Position numbers and translations under genes: made by a program. The notes under the pieces were generated by a model that was given only the letters and a program-made list of their open reading frames with translations, made no database searches and was not told the DNA's origin. Positions 54,809 to 62,659 of a stretch of DNA of 64,000 nt are shown piece after piece. This DNA is from Halosaccharopolyspora lacisalsi. Lineage in GTDB: Bacteria; Actinomycetota; Actinomycetes; Mycobacteriales; Pseudonocardiaceae. How positions within the stretch are numbered: position 1 is the first letter of the stretch; each line of letters starts with the position of its first letter. Location of the stretch: contig NZ_JACGWZ010000003.1 of the NCBI RefSeq assembly GCF_014137975.1, forward strand, positions 213,501 through 277,500, given 5' to 3'.

Positions 54809-55633
54809 GTCCGCACCGCCCCTACGAGGGATCGCAACTGTCCTGCTGGTTCATGATGTGGCCCTTCCTTGGGTCCGCACCGTCCCTACGAGGGATCGCA
54901 ACACCTTTTCGACGTCCTCCGCAGGAATGGGGTTATGGTCCGCACCGTCCCTACGAGGGATCGCAACCTGTGACGGCTGTAGCCGACACCAACCACCACA
55001 TCCCCGGTCCGCACCGTCCCTACGAGGGATCGCAACACTTCCTGTTCTGCCTTGATCATTCGTCCGCCTGCCGGTCCGCACCGTCCCTACGAGGGATCGC
55101 AACGGGAACCGGCCGGATACGCGGGCGGTCACGGCGCGGTCCGCACCGTCCCTACGAGGGATCGCAACAACGGGTCGGTGGAGCTTCCCGAGATCATCAA
55201 CTTGTCCGCACCGTCCCTACGAGGGATCGCAACTGGAACGACCCCTTGCCGGTAGCGCGGGCGAACCGCGTCCGCACTGCCCCTACGAGGGATCGCAACT
55301 CGTCGAGGGTGATCGTGGCCTTGTTCGTGTCGGGTTCGGCCCGTACCGTTCCTACGAGGGATCGCAACGCGATGTAGGCCATCTCCAGGCACGTCGCATC
55401 GAGGTGTCCGCGCCGTCCCTACGAGGGATCGCAACTCGAGGTCTGCTTGTCCACTGCGTCGGTCCCACCGGGTCCGCACTGCCCCTATGAGGGATCGCAA
55501 CTCCATCGCCCCGTACAGGTTCAGCAGCGCTTCGAGGGTCCGCACCGTCCCTATGAGGGATCGCAACGCAAACGCCGCAGCCAATGCGGCCTGCGGCGAG
55601 GGTGTCCGCACCGCCCCTACGAGGGATCGCAAC
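54809..55633 (+). CRISPR. CRISPR array 1: 13 repeats, 12 spacers
   Basis: There are thirteen 30-base repeats with spacers of 34-39 bases. Consensus blocks are GTCCGCACCG, TCCCTACGAGGGA (five-base stem, ACG loop) and ATCGCAAC at the end, which would be the eight-base 5' handle of crRNA. First repeat 54809-54838; last 55604-55633. Several repeats vary (CACTGCCC, CTATGAG); the one at 55339 (GCCCGTACCGTTCC) changes the stem but keeps pairing through a G-T wobble. The leader lies on the left, so transcription runs + toward the 3' end of the cas operon. Confidence 0.97.
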
Positions 55634-55718
55634 TAGTCACACAGGTTGTAGCTGCCGATGCGCAGGCGTTGGTTCGTCGTAGTCGCCCTCGTAGTCGCCC
55701 TTGCGCAGGGTGATCGCG

Positions 55719-56162
55719 CTATGCCTGATGTGTGGATGCGTGGCCGAGGAAGGCAGCGGTGGTGCGACGCAGCGGCGTGATCTGGATCATGGAGTGCTCG
55801 CCCAGCACGTTGTCGCTGCCGCGGTACTGCTTGACCTGGCCTTCGTCGGGCATCCAGTGCCGCAGCGGGGTGATGCTGGGTTCAGCGATCGACTCGGACG
55901 TAGTCCAGAGGTCGTCTTCCTGCTCGTTGTTGTTGGCGAGCAGAGCGGCCCACCAGTGGGCGCCGTCGATGCGCACTCGGAGCCACCGGCCGGTGCTCCA
56001 GGCCCAGACATGGGTCGTGACCGGTGGTGTCGCGGGCATGGTCTCAAGGTGGAAGCCCTCGACGTCGGCCCAGGCTGCCGTCCAGGATTCGGTGACAGCG
56101 TGGAGCTGGTTCCACGTGTCGGCATCGCGGCGGCCGGTGCCGCGCAGGGTCCAGGCGCTCAT
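55719..56162 (-). CDS. Csx19-like type III-D CRISPR protein (tentative)
   Basis: This is a 147-residue protein, last gene of the cas operon, overlapping the fused cas7 gene by four bases. It is Trp-rich in the middle (HVWAWSTGRWLRVRIDGAHW, about 51-70) and has PLRHWMPDEGQVKQY with a C-terminal ITPLRRTTAAFLGH. These are broadly like the Csx19/TIGR03984 group, a small component specific to III-D systems. The identification rests more on position and size than on a diagnostic motif. If not Csx19, it is an unnamed accessory subunit. Confidence 0.55.
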   Translation of the reverse strand: MSAWTLRGTGRRDADTWNQLHAVTESWTAAWADVEGFHLETMPATPPVTTHVWAWSTGRWLRVRIDGAHWWAALLANNNEQEDDLWTTSESIAEPSITPLRHWMPDEGQVKQYRGSDNVLGEHSMIQITPLRRTTAAFLGHASTHQA

Positions 56163-57415
56163 GAGTGCTTTCCGTTCGTGAGCAGTGCTGCCAGCTGGTT
56201 CAGGTTTTCGGGTGGTGTCCAGGACGGGGCAGTGATGCGGACGGTGCCCAGTCCTCGAGTGGTGTTGGAACCGAGCCCGATGAGCCCGTCGTGCAGATCG
56301 GTGGCGACGGCTTGCAGGAGAAGCCGATCTGTCTCGTCGAGCTCGGCGAGTTCTTCGACGAGCAGCCGGAACTGCCCGGCGGTGATGACTTCGTCGCGGT
56401 AGAGGAGTGCGTCGGCAGCGCCACCGGTGAAGCGGTCGATGGCGACGTGCTGACGCTTTTCCGCGTGGGCTTCGGTGATCCGGGCATCCAGCACGGCCAC
56501 GGCGGCTCGGCGAGCCTGGCCGTTGTCACCGCTGTAGCCGAAGAGCCAGCAGGGGCGGCAGTCACCGCACCGCTGATCGCGGCACGTCTGTGCTCCGACG
56601 ACTCGGCAGATGTACTCGACGCGGGAGCGCAGAACGCCTTTGAGGCTGGAGCCGGGCAGGATCGGGTAGCCCTCGTCGTCACGCATGATGCGGCTGAGAT
56701 CGGTTCCATCGTCGTCTTCGACGGCCTTGCCCGTGCCCATGTGCAGCCCGTCGACGATCTCCATGGGCAGGTCGAGTACCTGCGCCGCACCAGCGGACTC
56801 ACCGGGGGATTTGTCGGGGTTGGGATAGGAGTTCTGTTGCTGGATCCAGGCCAGCAGCCCTTCCGTGGTGGTCAGGTCGTAGTGCTCGGTGCCCCAGCCG
56901 ACGACGGCGCAGCGCCCGCTGCCGTGGCTGGCCCCGCGCCCGAACTGCGGATGCCAGGTCTTCACGGCTTCGAGGAAGGCGAGGTACTGCTGCTCGTCGG
57001 GATCGTCCCAGCGCAGCATGATGTCGAACTCGGTTCCGGAAGGCAGCTGTTGCACGGAGTGGAAGGTGCTGTTGCTGGCGGCACCGCGCTCCCGGTCGAT
57101 GGCGGTGCGGGCATGGCTGGACAGGGCCTCGTCATGAGGTATCGATGTCCGAGGCACGGTGCCGAGCACCTGGATGGCCGAGGGTTTCTTCGTCTCCTCC
57201 GGAGTTCCTCCGAGAACACCGACGAGCCGATCGTCACCGCGGCAGTGGTCGCGCAGGCTTCCGGCGACCGTACTGCCCGGCAGGTGGATGTTGCCGGCCG
57301 GGTCGCGACGCAGCTTGAGGAGGTGTCCTCCCTCGGAGGTCTTGGTCGACTCCGGGCCGGTGACCCCGCCGGAGGCCAGCATTCGCACCCGGACGGTGAA
57401 CAGGGTGACCTTCAC
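56159..57415 (-). CDS. Fused Cas7-Cas7 (Csm3-like) backbone protein of type III-D
   Basis: This is a 418-residue protein with two RAMP (Cas7) units. Unit one (about 1-190) starts VKVTLFTVRVRMLASGGV and contains IHLPGSTVAGSLRDHC (about 37-52). Unit two begins near MEIVDGLHMGTGKAVEDDDG (about 206-225), with YPILPGSSLKGVLRSRVEYI (about 237-256) and a Cys cluster CRDQRCGDCRPCWLFG likely to bind zinc; LIGLGSNTTRGLGTVRI is the Gly-rich loop. Tandem Cas7 fusions are typical of III-D complexes. The GTG start overlaps the csx10 stop by four bases. It would bind crRNA and may cut target RNA; the catalytic Asp cannot be fixed by eye. Confidence 0.82.
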   Translation of the reverse strand: MKVTLFTVRVRMLASGGVTGPESTKTSEGGHLLKLRRDPAGNIHLPGSTVAGSLRDHCRGDDRLVGVLGGTPEETKKPSAIQVLGTVPRTSIPHDEALSSHARTAIDRERGAASNSTFHSVQQLPSGTEFDIMLRWDDPDEQQYLAFLEAVKTWHPQFGRGASHGSGRCAVVGWGTEHYDLTTTEGLLAWIQQQNSYPNPDKSPGESAGAAQVLDLPMEIVDGLHMGTGKAVEDDDGTDLSRIMRDDEGYPILPGSSLKGVLRSRVEYICRVVGAQTCRDQRCGDCRPCWLFGYSGDNGQARRAAVAVLDARITEAHAEKRQHVAIDRFTGGAADALLYRDEVITAGQFRLLVEELAELDETDRLLLQAVATDLHDGLIGLGSNTTRGLGTVRITAPSWTPPENLNQLAALLTNGKHS

Positions 57416-58638
57416 TGGTCGTACTCCAGGTAGTCGAGGATCTGGTTGTAGCGGTCGGCGTCGGTGACGCTCAACAGGCCTTCGAGAGCTGCGATGATCT
57501 TTGCGGAGTTCCGGGCCGGGTCGAGCTCTTGTCGAAATATCGAGTCGTCCTGCCTGCCCTGTCGCACCTGTTGCGTGCGTTTGCGAAGCGCTCGAATCAG
57601 GATCGGGAACTTCTTGTGCCCACGAAGGGGTGCGACCGTTCCTTTCCAGTCGGGGAGGCCGCGTGGCGGTTCGGGCATGCGGTAGAGCGCTCCGAAGCCC
57701 TCGCGGCGGCGTAGTCCAACCCCCCGGGCCATGAGCGTGCGGCGGGCAGCTTCGCTGGCGGTTTCGCTGCAGCGCAGGCGGTACGTGGATCCAGCCGCGA
57801 TGACGCGCTCGGTCGGCTTGGGCAGACCGCTGGCGGCGTGCCAGCCTCCGACCTCCTCCCAGCGGGTCCACTTGTCCTCGATGTCGACGTGGTCGACGCC
57901 GAGGACCTCGGCCAGCTCGGTGGTGTCGGGGCACTCGGACGGCATCCCCAGTCCGTCGACGAAGATCCCGGGTCCGGCCAGTCGGAGCACGATGACGGTG
58001 CCGTCCTGCTCGACGGGATCGGGTTCGGTGTCGGTGTCGAGGTCGACGGTGGCGCGTCCGCGTACGCTGCGCCCGCCTCCGAGCAGGAGCGCGTCGATCG
58101 GTTCACCATCGAGGTGGAGGGCTCGTACGGCAGGTCCGTAGACCCAGCCGTGCAGACGTGTCCTGGCGGGCAATGTGCTCTGGTTGAACAGTTTGCCGTC
58201 CTCGGCTACGCCGCTGGTGTCCAGCGAGGCTCGGGTGCGGCTGTCCCGCGCCACAGCACCGTTGGTGACCCCCTTGCTGCTCTCCAGCTTCTCACCACAG
58301 CAGTCACAGATGTCCGCGTTACCGTCGGTGGCCCTGTCCCACCACAGCTGCTTGCAATCCTTGCTGGGCTCGTACTTGTGCGTCTTCACACTGATCGGCA
58401 CGGGCAGGCTCGCCGCCGAGTGCAGGGGGCCGAAGCTGCCCTCGCCCTCGAAGATCTCGGCGAACTCGGTGTCGTCGGTGGAGGGCGGGCCGTGGTGGCG
58501 AATCCAGGCCGCGGCCAGTGCCCCGCGGAACACCGTGCCGGGCACGTGGTCGTGGGTGTCCTGGTGGAAGTGCGCGCGGGCCTGGCGGGCGGCCATGGGC
58601 TCGTCGAGGGTGACGGTGACGCGGATGGCCTCGGTCAT
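57412..58638 (-). CDS. csx10: Csx10 (Cas5-like RAMP) of type III-D
   Basis: This is a 408-residue RAMP protein. N-terminal ferredoxin-like start (IRVTVTLDEPMAARQARAHF), the loop HVPGTVFRGALAAAWIRHHG (about 33-52), a short Cys cluster CDCCGEKL (about 112-119), a Gly-rich LLLGGGRSVRGRA (about 187-199) and the second-domain VGLRRREGFGALYRM. This arrangement matches Csx10, the Cas5-type subunit that caps the crRNA 5' end in III-D complexes. It overlaps both neighbours by four bases, showing a single translationally coupled operon. Confidence 0.82.
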   Translation of the reverse strand: MTEAIRVTVTLDEPMAARQARAHFHQDTHDHVPGTVFRGALAAAWIRHHGPPSTDDTEFAEIFEGEGSFGPLHSAASLPVPISVKTHKYEPSKDCKQLWWDRATDGNADICDCCGEKLESSKGVTNGAVARDSRTRASLDTSGVAEDGKLFNQSTLPARTRLHGWVYGPAVRALHLDGEPIDALLLGGGRSVRGRATVDLDTDTEPDPVEQDGTVIVLRLAGPGIFVDGLGMPSECPDTTELAEVLGVDHVDIEDKWTRWEEVGGWHAASGLPKPTERVIAAGSTYRLRCSETASEAARRTLMARGVGLRRREGFGALYRMPEPPRGLPDWKGTVAPLRGHKKFPILIRALRKRTQQVRQGRQDDSIFRQELDPARNSAKIIAALEGLLSVTDADRYNQILDYLEYDQ

Positions 58639-59186
58639 GTTTTCAGCTCCAGGAAGCGGCGCACGCTGTCCTCGTCCGGTTCGTGGTTGGTGCACTGGAT
58701 GCTGACCCAGCCCAGTCCGCGGCGGCGCAGCGCCCCGACCGAGCGGGTGGCCTGGGCGGCGATGGTCAGGATCGCCCGGTGCGCGGCGAACTGCTCGGCA
58801 TCCAGGTGGCCGTGCTGGGTGATGGCAAACGTCGCGGATGTGGCGCCGGCTTCCTCGGCGACGGCCAGCATGTCGGACTTGGCGGTGTGCGTCTCCTCGT
58901 CGATGCTGACCCGAGCAGCCGGTCGAGTACCGTGCCACTGATCGGCAGAAATGTGCGCGCGACTCCACCTCCACGGCGAGGGCTGGGAGCCGGAGCCGAA
59001 CACTTCTCGTGCTGCCCGGGAGTCTTGGCCGAGCAGACTGAACGCGGTGGCCCGCATGACGCCCTTCAGGCTGGTGGCGGGCAGCGGATCGGCAGGGTCC
59101 AGGGTGGTATCGACGCCCGAGTCGGCGTGGCCGAGTGAGACGCGGAAGGGACCGTGGAAGGCGATGCGGAACTCGAGCGTGTTCAT
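58635..59186 (-). CDS. cas7: Single-domain Cas7 (Csm3-like) RAMP protein
   Basis: This is a 183-residue RAMP protein, at the short end for Csm3-like subunits. It shows FRIAFHGPFRVSLGHADSGV (about 5-24), PLPATSLKGVMRATAFSLLG (about 31-50), the thumb region ARVSIDEETHTAKSDML, and the C-terminal Gly-rich loop GALRRRGLGWVSI. The Asp residues near 21-25 are candidates for the target-RNA cleavage residue. The true start is ATG 59186, overlapping the cas10 stop (ATGA); the longer upstream frame is only an overlap with cas10. Confidence 0.82.
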   Translation of the reverse strand: MNTLEFRIAFHGPFRVSLGHADSGVDTTLDPADPLPATSLKGVMRATAFSLLGQDSRAAREVFGSGSQPSPWRWSRAHISADQWHGTRPAARVSIDEETHTAKSDMLAVAEEAGATSATFAITQHGHLDAEQFAAHRAILTIAAQATRSVGALRRRGLGWVSIQCTNHEPDEDSVRRFLELKT

Positions 59187-60565
59187 GACTGAGACCACCA
59201 CCGCACCATCCCCAGGGCGTCGAGAAGATCCATTGCGTTTCCGCTCACGAACGGTCCTACTGCGGAGTGGAGGCCACGCCGCCCGACGTGCTCGTCCCGA
59301 GCTTCCGTGGCTCCGCCTTCGCCCTTCCGGACAGCCCGCTGAAGCTGGGCGAGTCGTGACCGAGTCGAGGGGGTGAGCCCGGCCAGCTCGCGGAGCGCTT
59401 CCCACTGCTGGCGCAGCGCGCTGTGCGGCACGCTGGGACGTCCCGTCGGGGTCGGGCCCTCGTTGGTGATGTCCTGCCAGGCGAGGGCGGCCCTGTCCCC
59501 GCGGTGCTCCTGCTTAGCCTTGCCCAGCAGGCTCTCTGCGAGCTCGACGACGGTGGAGAACGGCGTCGTCTCGTGGTGGATCACCAACCCCACCGACAAC
59601 GACGGCAGTGTGGTGGCCAGCTCGCTGCTGAAGCGTTGCAGGTGCTGGTCGAAGGAGTGCTGCAGCTCTTCGGCGAATCGCCAGCCGTCGTGGACGGGCA
59701 CGCTGACGAGCACGTCGTCCCCACCGACCAGATGCGGGATCACGGGAAGCTTCTCCCGGCCCTGGTGAACGCTCTGGACCGCGCTGACGAGGGCCTGCCA
59801 GGTCGCCTCGTCGAGGAGCTGTGCCACATTGAGACTGGTGCCGGGGGATTTCCGCTGCTTGCCGCGGACCTGTCTGATGAATTTGCCGATCGCGTTGCCG
59901 TCGGCGTGCAGCGTGGCCAGGTGCGTGTTGTCGTCGTTCGGCCCCTGGCGGGCGAGCACCTGGAACTCGTCGGGCAGGGGTGCGGTCTCGTCGCCGAGTC
60001 GCTTCCGCAGCTCACGTTCGGCACGGGGGATACGTCGTCTGCTGGTGTTGCGCCCGGAATTTCGCGGGTCGTTGCGCAGCAGGCAGTCCGCGCACAGCGC
60101 CGTTTCCTGTCCGTCGTCACCGACCCCGACGACCTCGGTGGCCGGCCACGTGCGGCACCACTGGCAGGGTCGGCCGGGTGGCCACTCCGCGACCGGTGCC
60201 GGCCAGTCGCGCTCGGCGACCGGATCGCCGGTGCGGGCGTCGAGATAGGTCTCGCCTCGCCAGTACGTTGCTTGAAGGCTGGCGGCCGGAAGGTGCTGAC
60301 GCAGATGGCTCGCGACTGCTTCTTCGACCTGCCTGATCCCGTCTTTGGATCCGGTGAGCAGCTGGAGGGAGACCACGCCGTCCACCTGGCCGGCCACTTC
60401 GTTGATCTCGGCCAGGCCCTCGACCAGCGCGAGGGCCTTCTCGATCTCCTCCCGCTCGGTCGCTCTACTGATCATGGCGGAGGCGCCCCGGCGGCCGCGC
60501 AGCACCGGTGTCCGGGTCAGCCACGACTGGATGCGCACCACCCCGATGTCCAGGTAGTCGGCCAT
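59183..60565 (-). CDS. cas10: Cas10 without HD domain, cyclase motif intact
   Basis: This is a 460-residue Cas10, much shorter than the 700-1000 residues of forms with an HD nuclease. It begins directly with the first Palm-like domain (IGVVRIQSWLTRTPVLRGRR, about 7-26) and has no HD motif. A zinc finger is formed by C134/C137 and C158/C161. The second palm begins at LHADGNAIG (219-227), and the catalytic GGDD is intact at 281-284 (HLVGGDDVLVSVP). The end is helical. So it can probably make cyclic oligoadenylate from ATP but not degrade ssDNA itself. It starts one base before the upstream stop (TGATG). Confidence 0.92.
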   Translation of the reverse strand: MADYLDIGVVRIQSWLTRTPVLRGRRGASAMISRATEREEIEKALALVEGLAEINEVAGQVDGVVSLQLLTGSKDGIRQVEEAVASHLRQHLPAASLQATYWRGETYLDARTGDPVAERDWPAPVAEWPPGRPCQWCRTWPATEVVGVGDDGQETALCADCLLRNDPRNSGRNTSRRRIPRAERELRKRLGDETAPLPDEFQVLARQGPNDDNTHLATLHADGNAIGKFIRQVRGKQRKSPGTSLNVAQLLDEATWQALVSAVQSVHQGREKLPVIPHLVGGDDVLVSVPVHDGWRFAEELQHSFDQHLQRFSSELATTLPSLSVGLVIHHETTPFSTVVELAESLLGKAKQEHRGDRAALAWQDITNEGPTPTGRPSVPHSALRQQWEALRELAGLTPSTRSRLAQLQRAVRKGEGGATEARDEHVGRRGLHSAVGPFVSGNAMDLLDALGMVRWWSQS

Positions 60566-62553
60566 CAGCGATCACCCGGCAGCGGCTTCTGGCGAGGCAG
60601 TTCCACTGATTGGTCGTCCTTCACGATGGGCAGGGACTGGTCGGGGGCACTCACGTCGGGCAGGGGAGCGAGGGGGTATCCGGTCCGCACGCCCTTTTCC
60701 TCCTTGAGCTCGGCACCGGAGCTCTGCTGCCAGAAGTCGTAGCCGTCGTCGAACTCTTTCTCTCCGCGCTTCGACCAGGAGGCACCGGGCGGGTACCAGA
60801 CCGTGTCCGGGTCGACGCTGCTCGGATCCAGCACCTTCGCCACCAGCGGACCGATCTCCTGCAGGGTGTCCTTGCTGGACTCCGACCGTTGGAACTCGTC
60901 GAGGAACTCCGCCACGTCATCGAGGCTCACTTCGGGGCCCGGCGCTCCGTATCTGGTGCCGGAGTAGCGCACCCAGCCCGCCTCGCGATCGAGGGAGATC
61001 GAGCAGGTGCCATAACCCAGCGACCTGCCGCCGCCGAGGTGATGCCGCAGTCCCTCGCGCTCGAGCAATAACCCGGGCTGCAGCACTGCCAACAGGCCAC
61101 CGAGCTGCTCGCGGTCGAGGTCGGTGAAGCTCAGCCGAGCGGTGAACTCGGTGCCGGCCGGAAAAGCCGCCGCCTCGGCGAGCATCTCTTCGTTCGTCTG
61201 ATGCTCGCGAGCTGTACCTCGTGCAGGTGGCTCCTGCCCAGCGGGCGGGGTGTGCCAGTAGTACTTCCGGCCCCGAAGACGCCGCCTCTCCTGCAAGTCG
61301 GCGGACGAACTCCACTCGCGCAGCGGAGGCTTGCCCGCGTTGCCCACTGTCGAAGGGTCGTTGACGAGGTAGAACTGACCCGCGCCCGGGCGGGGCGCCC
61401 CCATCGGAGGCAGCGTCACCTCCAGCGGCTGCACGTCCGTCGTGGCCTGGGCGTCCCCGAACCGCACGTGCCCGCGGTAGGAGTTCTGCCTGGCCACCTC
61501 GTCGTCCTTGCCCTTGACGTCGGCGGACCCGAACATGCGGCAACTCGGACAGAGCTTGTTGACGGAGCAGCACGGGGGGAAATCTTCGGCACGCTCGCCG
61601 GCGGTGTCCCCCTCATCGGCCGGATGACGCCAGATCATGGCCAGCCGCAGGTCGGTGACTCGCTGTCCGGAGGAGTCCGTCCGGACCCAGACCGGCTGAC
61701 CGGGGGAGAGCTGCGAGCTGGCTACGTAGCGCCAGCCCAGCTTCAGTTCGGGGGCGTTACCCTGCTGTTTGGGATCGTACTGGAACGTGACGTCGACGAA
61801 CCTCTGGTCGCTGCCGCGCCTCTCTTGCTGGGCGGTGCGCTGATCATCGGTGCCTTTCACGGCACGCTGGAACCGCTGCCACGCCGACTCCGAGACGTCG
61901 GCCGAGTGACTCGTGAGCTTGCCGACGTGGGCGCGATACGGATGTTTCGTCTCACGGGCGCTGGCGTTGCTGAGAAACAACATCCACTTGCCGTGCTTGT
62001 TCCGCTCGGCGTCGGTGGCCATCCCCTTCTTGAAGTCTTCGATGCTCAGCAGCTGCCCGGAGGTTAAGGTGCCGTCGCTGTTGAGCTGCTGAAGCAGGTC
62101 CTGGCCCACGCGTCGTCGCGGTTCCTCGTCATCGCAGAGCCGTATGGTCGGTGGTTGCTTCGGATCGTCGTGCTGGGTGACCTGTGCCAGCCGAAGGTCC
62201 GCTGGCACGTCCGACTCGGCGCTGTCGCGGTAGGTCGGGGAGAAATTGGCGTTGAACACCCGCAGGCATCCGTTCGCCAGCGTCTCGTGCAGTGACCGCA
62301 GAGCTCCCTTCAGCGACGAGCCCGGGATGAATGGCGTTCCGTCGGGGTGAAGAGGCAAGCTCGGGCCGGGGTCCGAGCCCTCTGATAGCCGGGTGATGTT
62401 GCGAACCAGCAGCGGTGCCTCGGCCGTGATCCTGATATGTAGCGCTCCCGACAGCAGGTTCGGGTCCCCGAGGTGCCCGTGCGGACGCTTCCGCACTGGT
62501 GGTCTGCTGGGGAAGGGGACGAACGTGTACGGGTTGACGAACGTCTCGTCCAT
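60565..62553 (-). CDS. Large type III RAMP protein, TIGR03986 family
   Basis: This is a 662-residue protein, the first gene of the operon. It opens with FVNPYTFVPFPSRPPVRK (about 5-22), the TIGR03986 start. The first RAMP loop is FIPGSSLKGALRSLHETLAN (about 77-96). The middle carries the Cys cluster CCSVNKLCPSCRMFG (about 330-344), and the end a second RAMP-like unit with GLRHHLGGGRSLGYGTCSI. It probably forms several backbone positions of the effector. The ATG at 62553 follows GGAGG at six bases; the frame upstream is not coding. Divergent from the TM-SAVED gene over a 106-bp shared gap. Confidence 0.82.
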   Translation of the reverse strand: MDETFVNPYTFVPFPSRPPVRKRPHGHLGDPNLLSGALHIRITAEAPLLVRNITRLSEGSDPGPSLPLHPDGTPFIPGSSLKGALRSLHETLANGCLRVFNANFSPTYRDSAESDVPADLRLAQVTQHDDPKQPPTIRLCDDEEPRRRVGQDLLQQLNSDGTLTSGQLLSIEDFKKGMATDAERNKHGKWMLFLSNASARETKHPYRAHVGKLTSHSADVSESAWQRFQRAVKGTDDQRTAQQERRGSDQRFVDVTFQYDPKQQGNAPELKLGWRYVASSQLSPGQPVWVRTDSSGQRVTDLRLAMIWRHPADEGDTAGERAEDFPPCCSVNKLCPSCRMFGSADVKGKDDEVARQNSYRGHVRFGDAQATTDVQPLEVTLPPMGAPRPGAGQFYLVNDPSTVGNAGKPPLREWSSSADLQERRRLRGRKYYWHTPPAGQEPPARGTAREHQTNEEMLAEAAAFPAGTEFTARLSFTDLDREQLGGLLAVLQPGLLLEREGLRHHLGGGRSLGYGTCSISLDREAGWVRYSGTRYGAPGPEVSLDDVAEFLDEFQRSESSKDTLQEIGPLVAKVLDPSSVDPDTVWYPPGASWSKRGEKEFDDGYDFWQQSSGAELKEEKGVRTGYPLAPLPDVSAPDQSLPIVKDDQSVELPRQKPLPGDR

Positions 62554-62659
62554 GTATTGCCTCCAAGGTGACCCCTGCCCTGGGACGTCGATCACCGCGA
62601 CTTCGCCGACTCGATCATGAGCTACGGTACCGAACGTGATCCACTCGTAGGGGAGAGTG

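Noticed and set aside
54745-55713. Open frames across CRISPR array 1 giving repeated GPHRPYEGSQ-like peptides
   Set aside because: The repetition is the translation of the DNA repeats; there is no start context or family.
56159-57934. Longer form of the fused Cas7 protein starting at 57934
   Set aside because: The extra 170 codons overlap csx10 and are Arg/Pro/His-rich shadow; GTG 57415 overlaps the csx10 stop like the other junctions.
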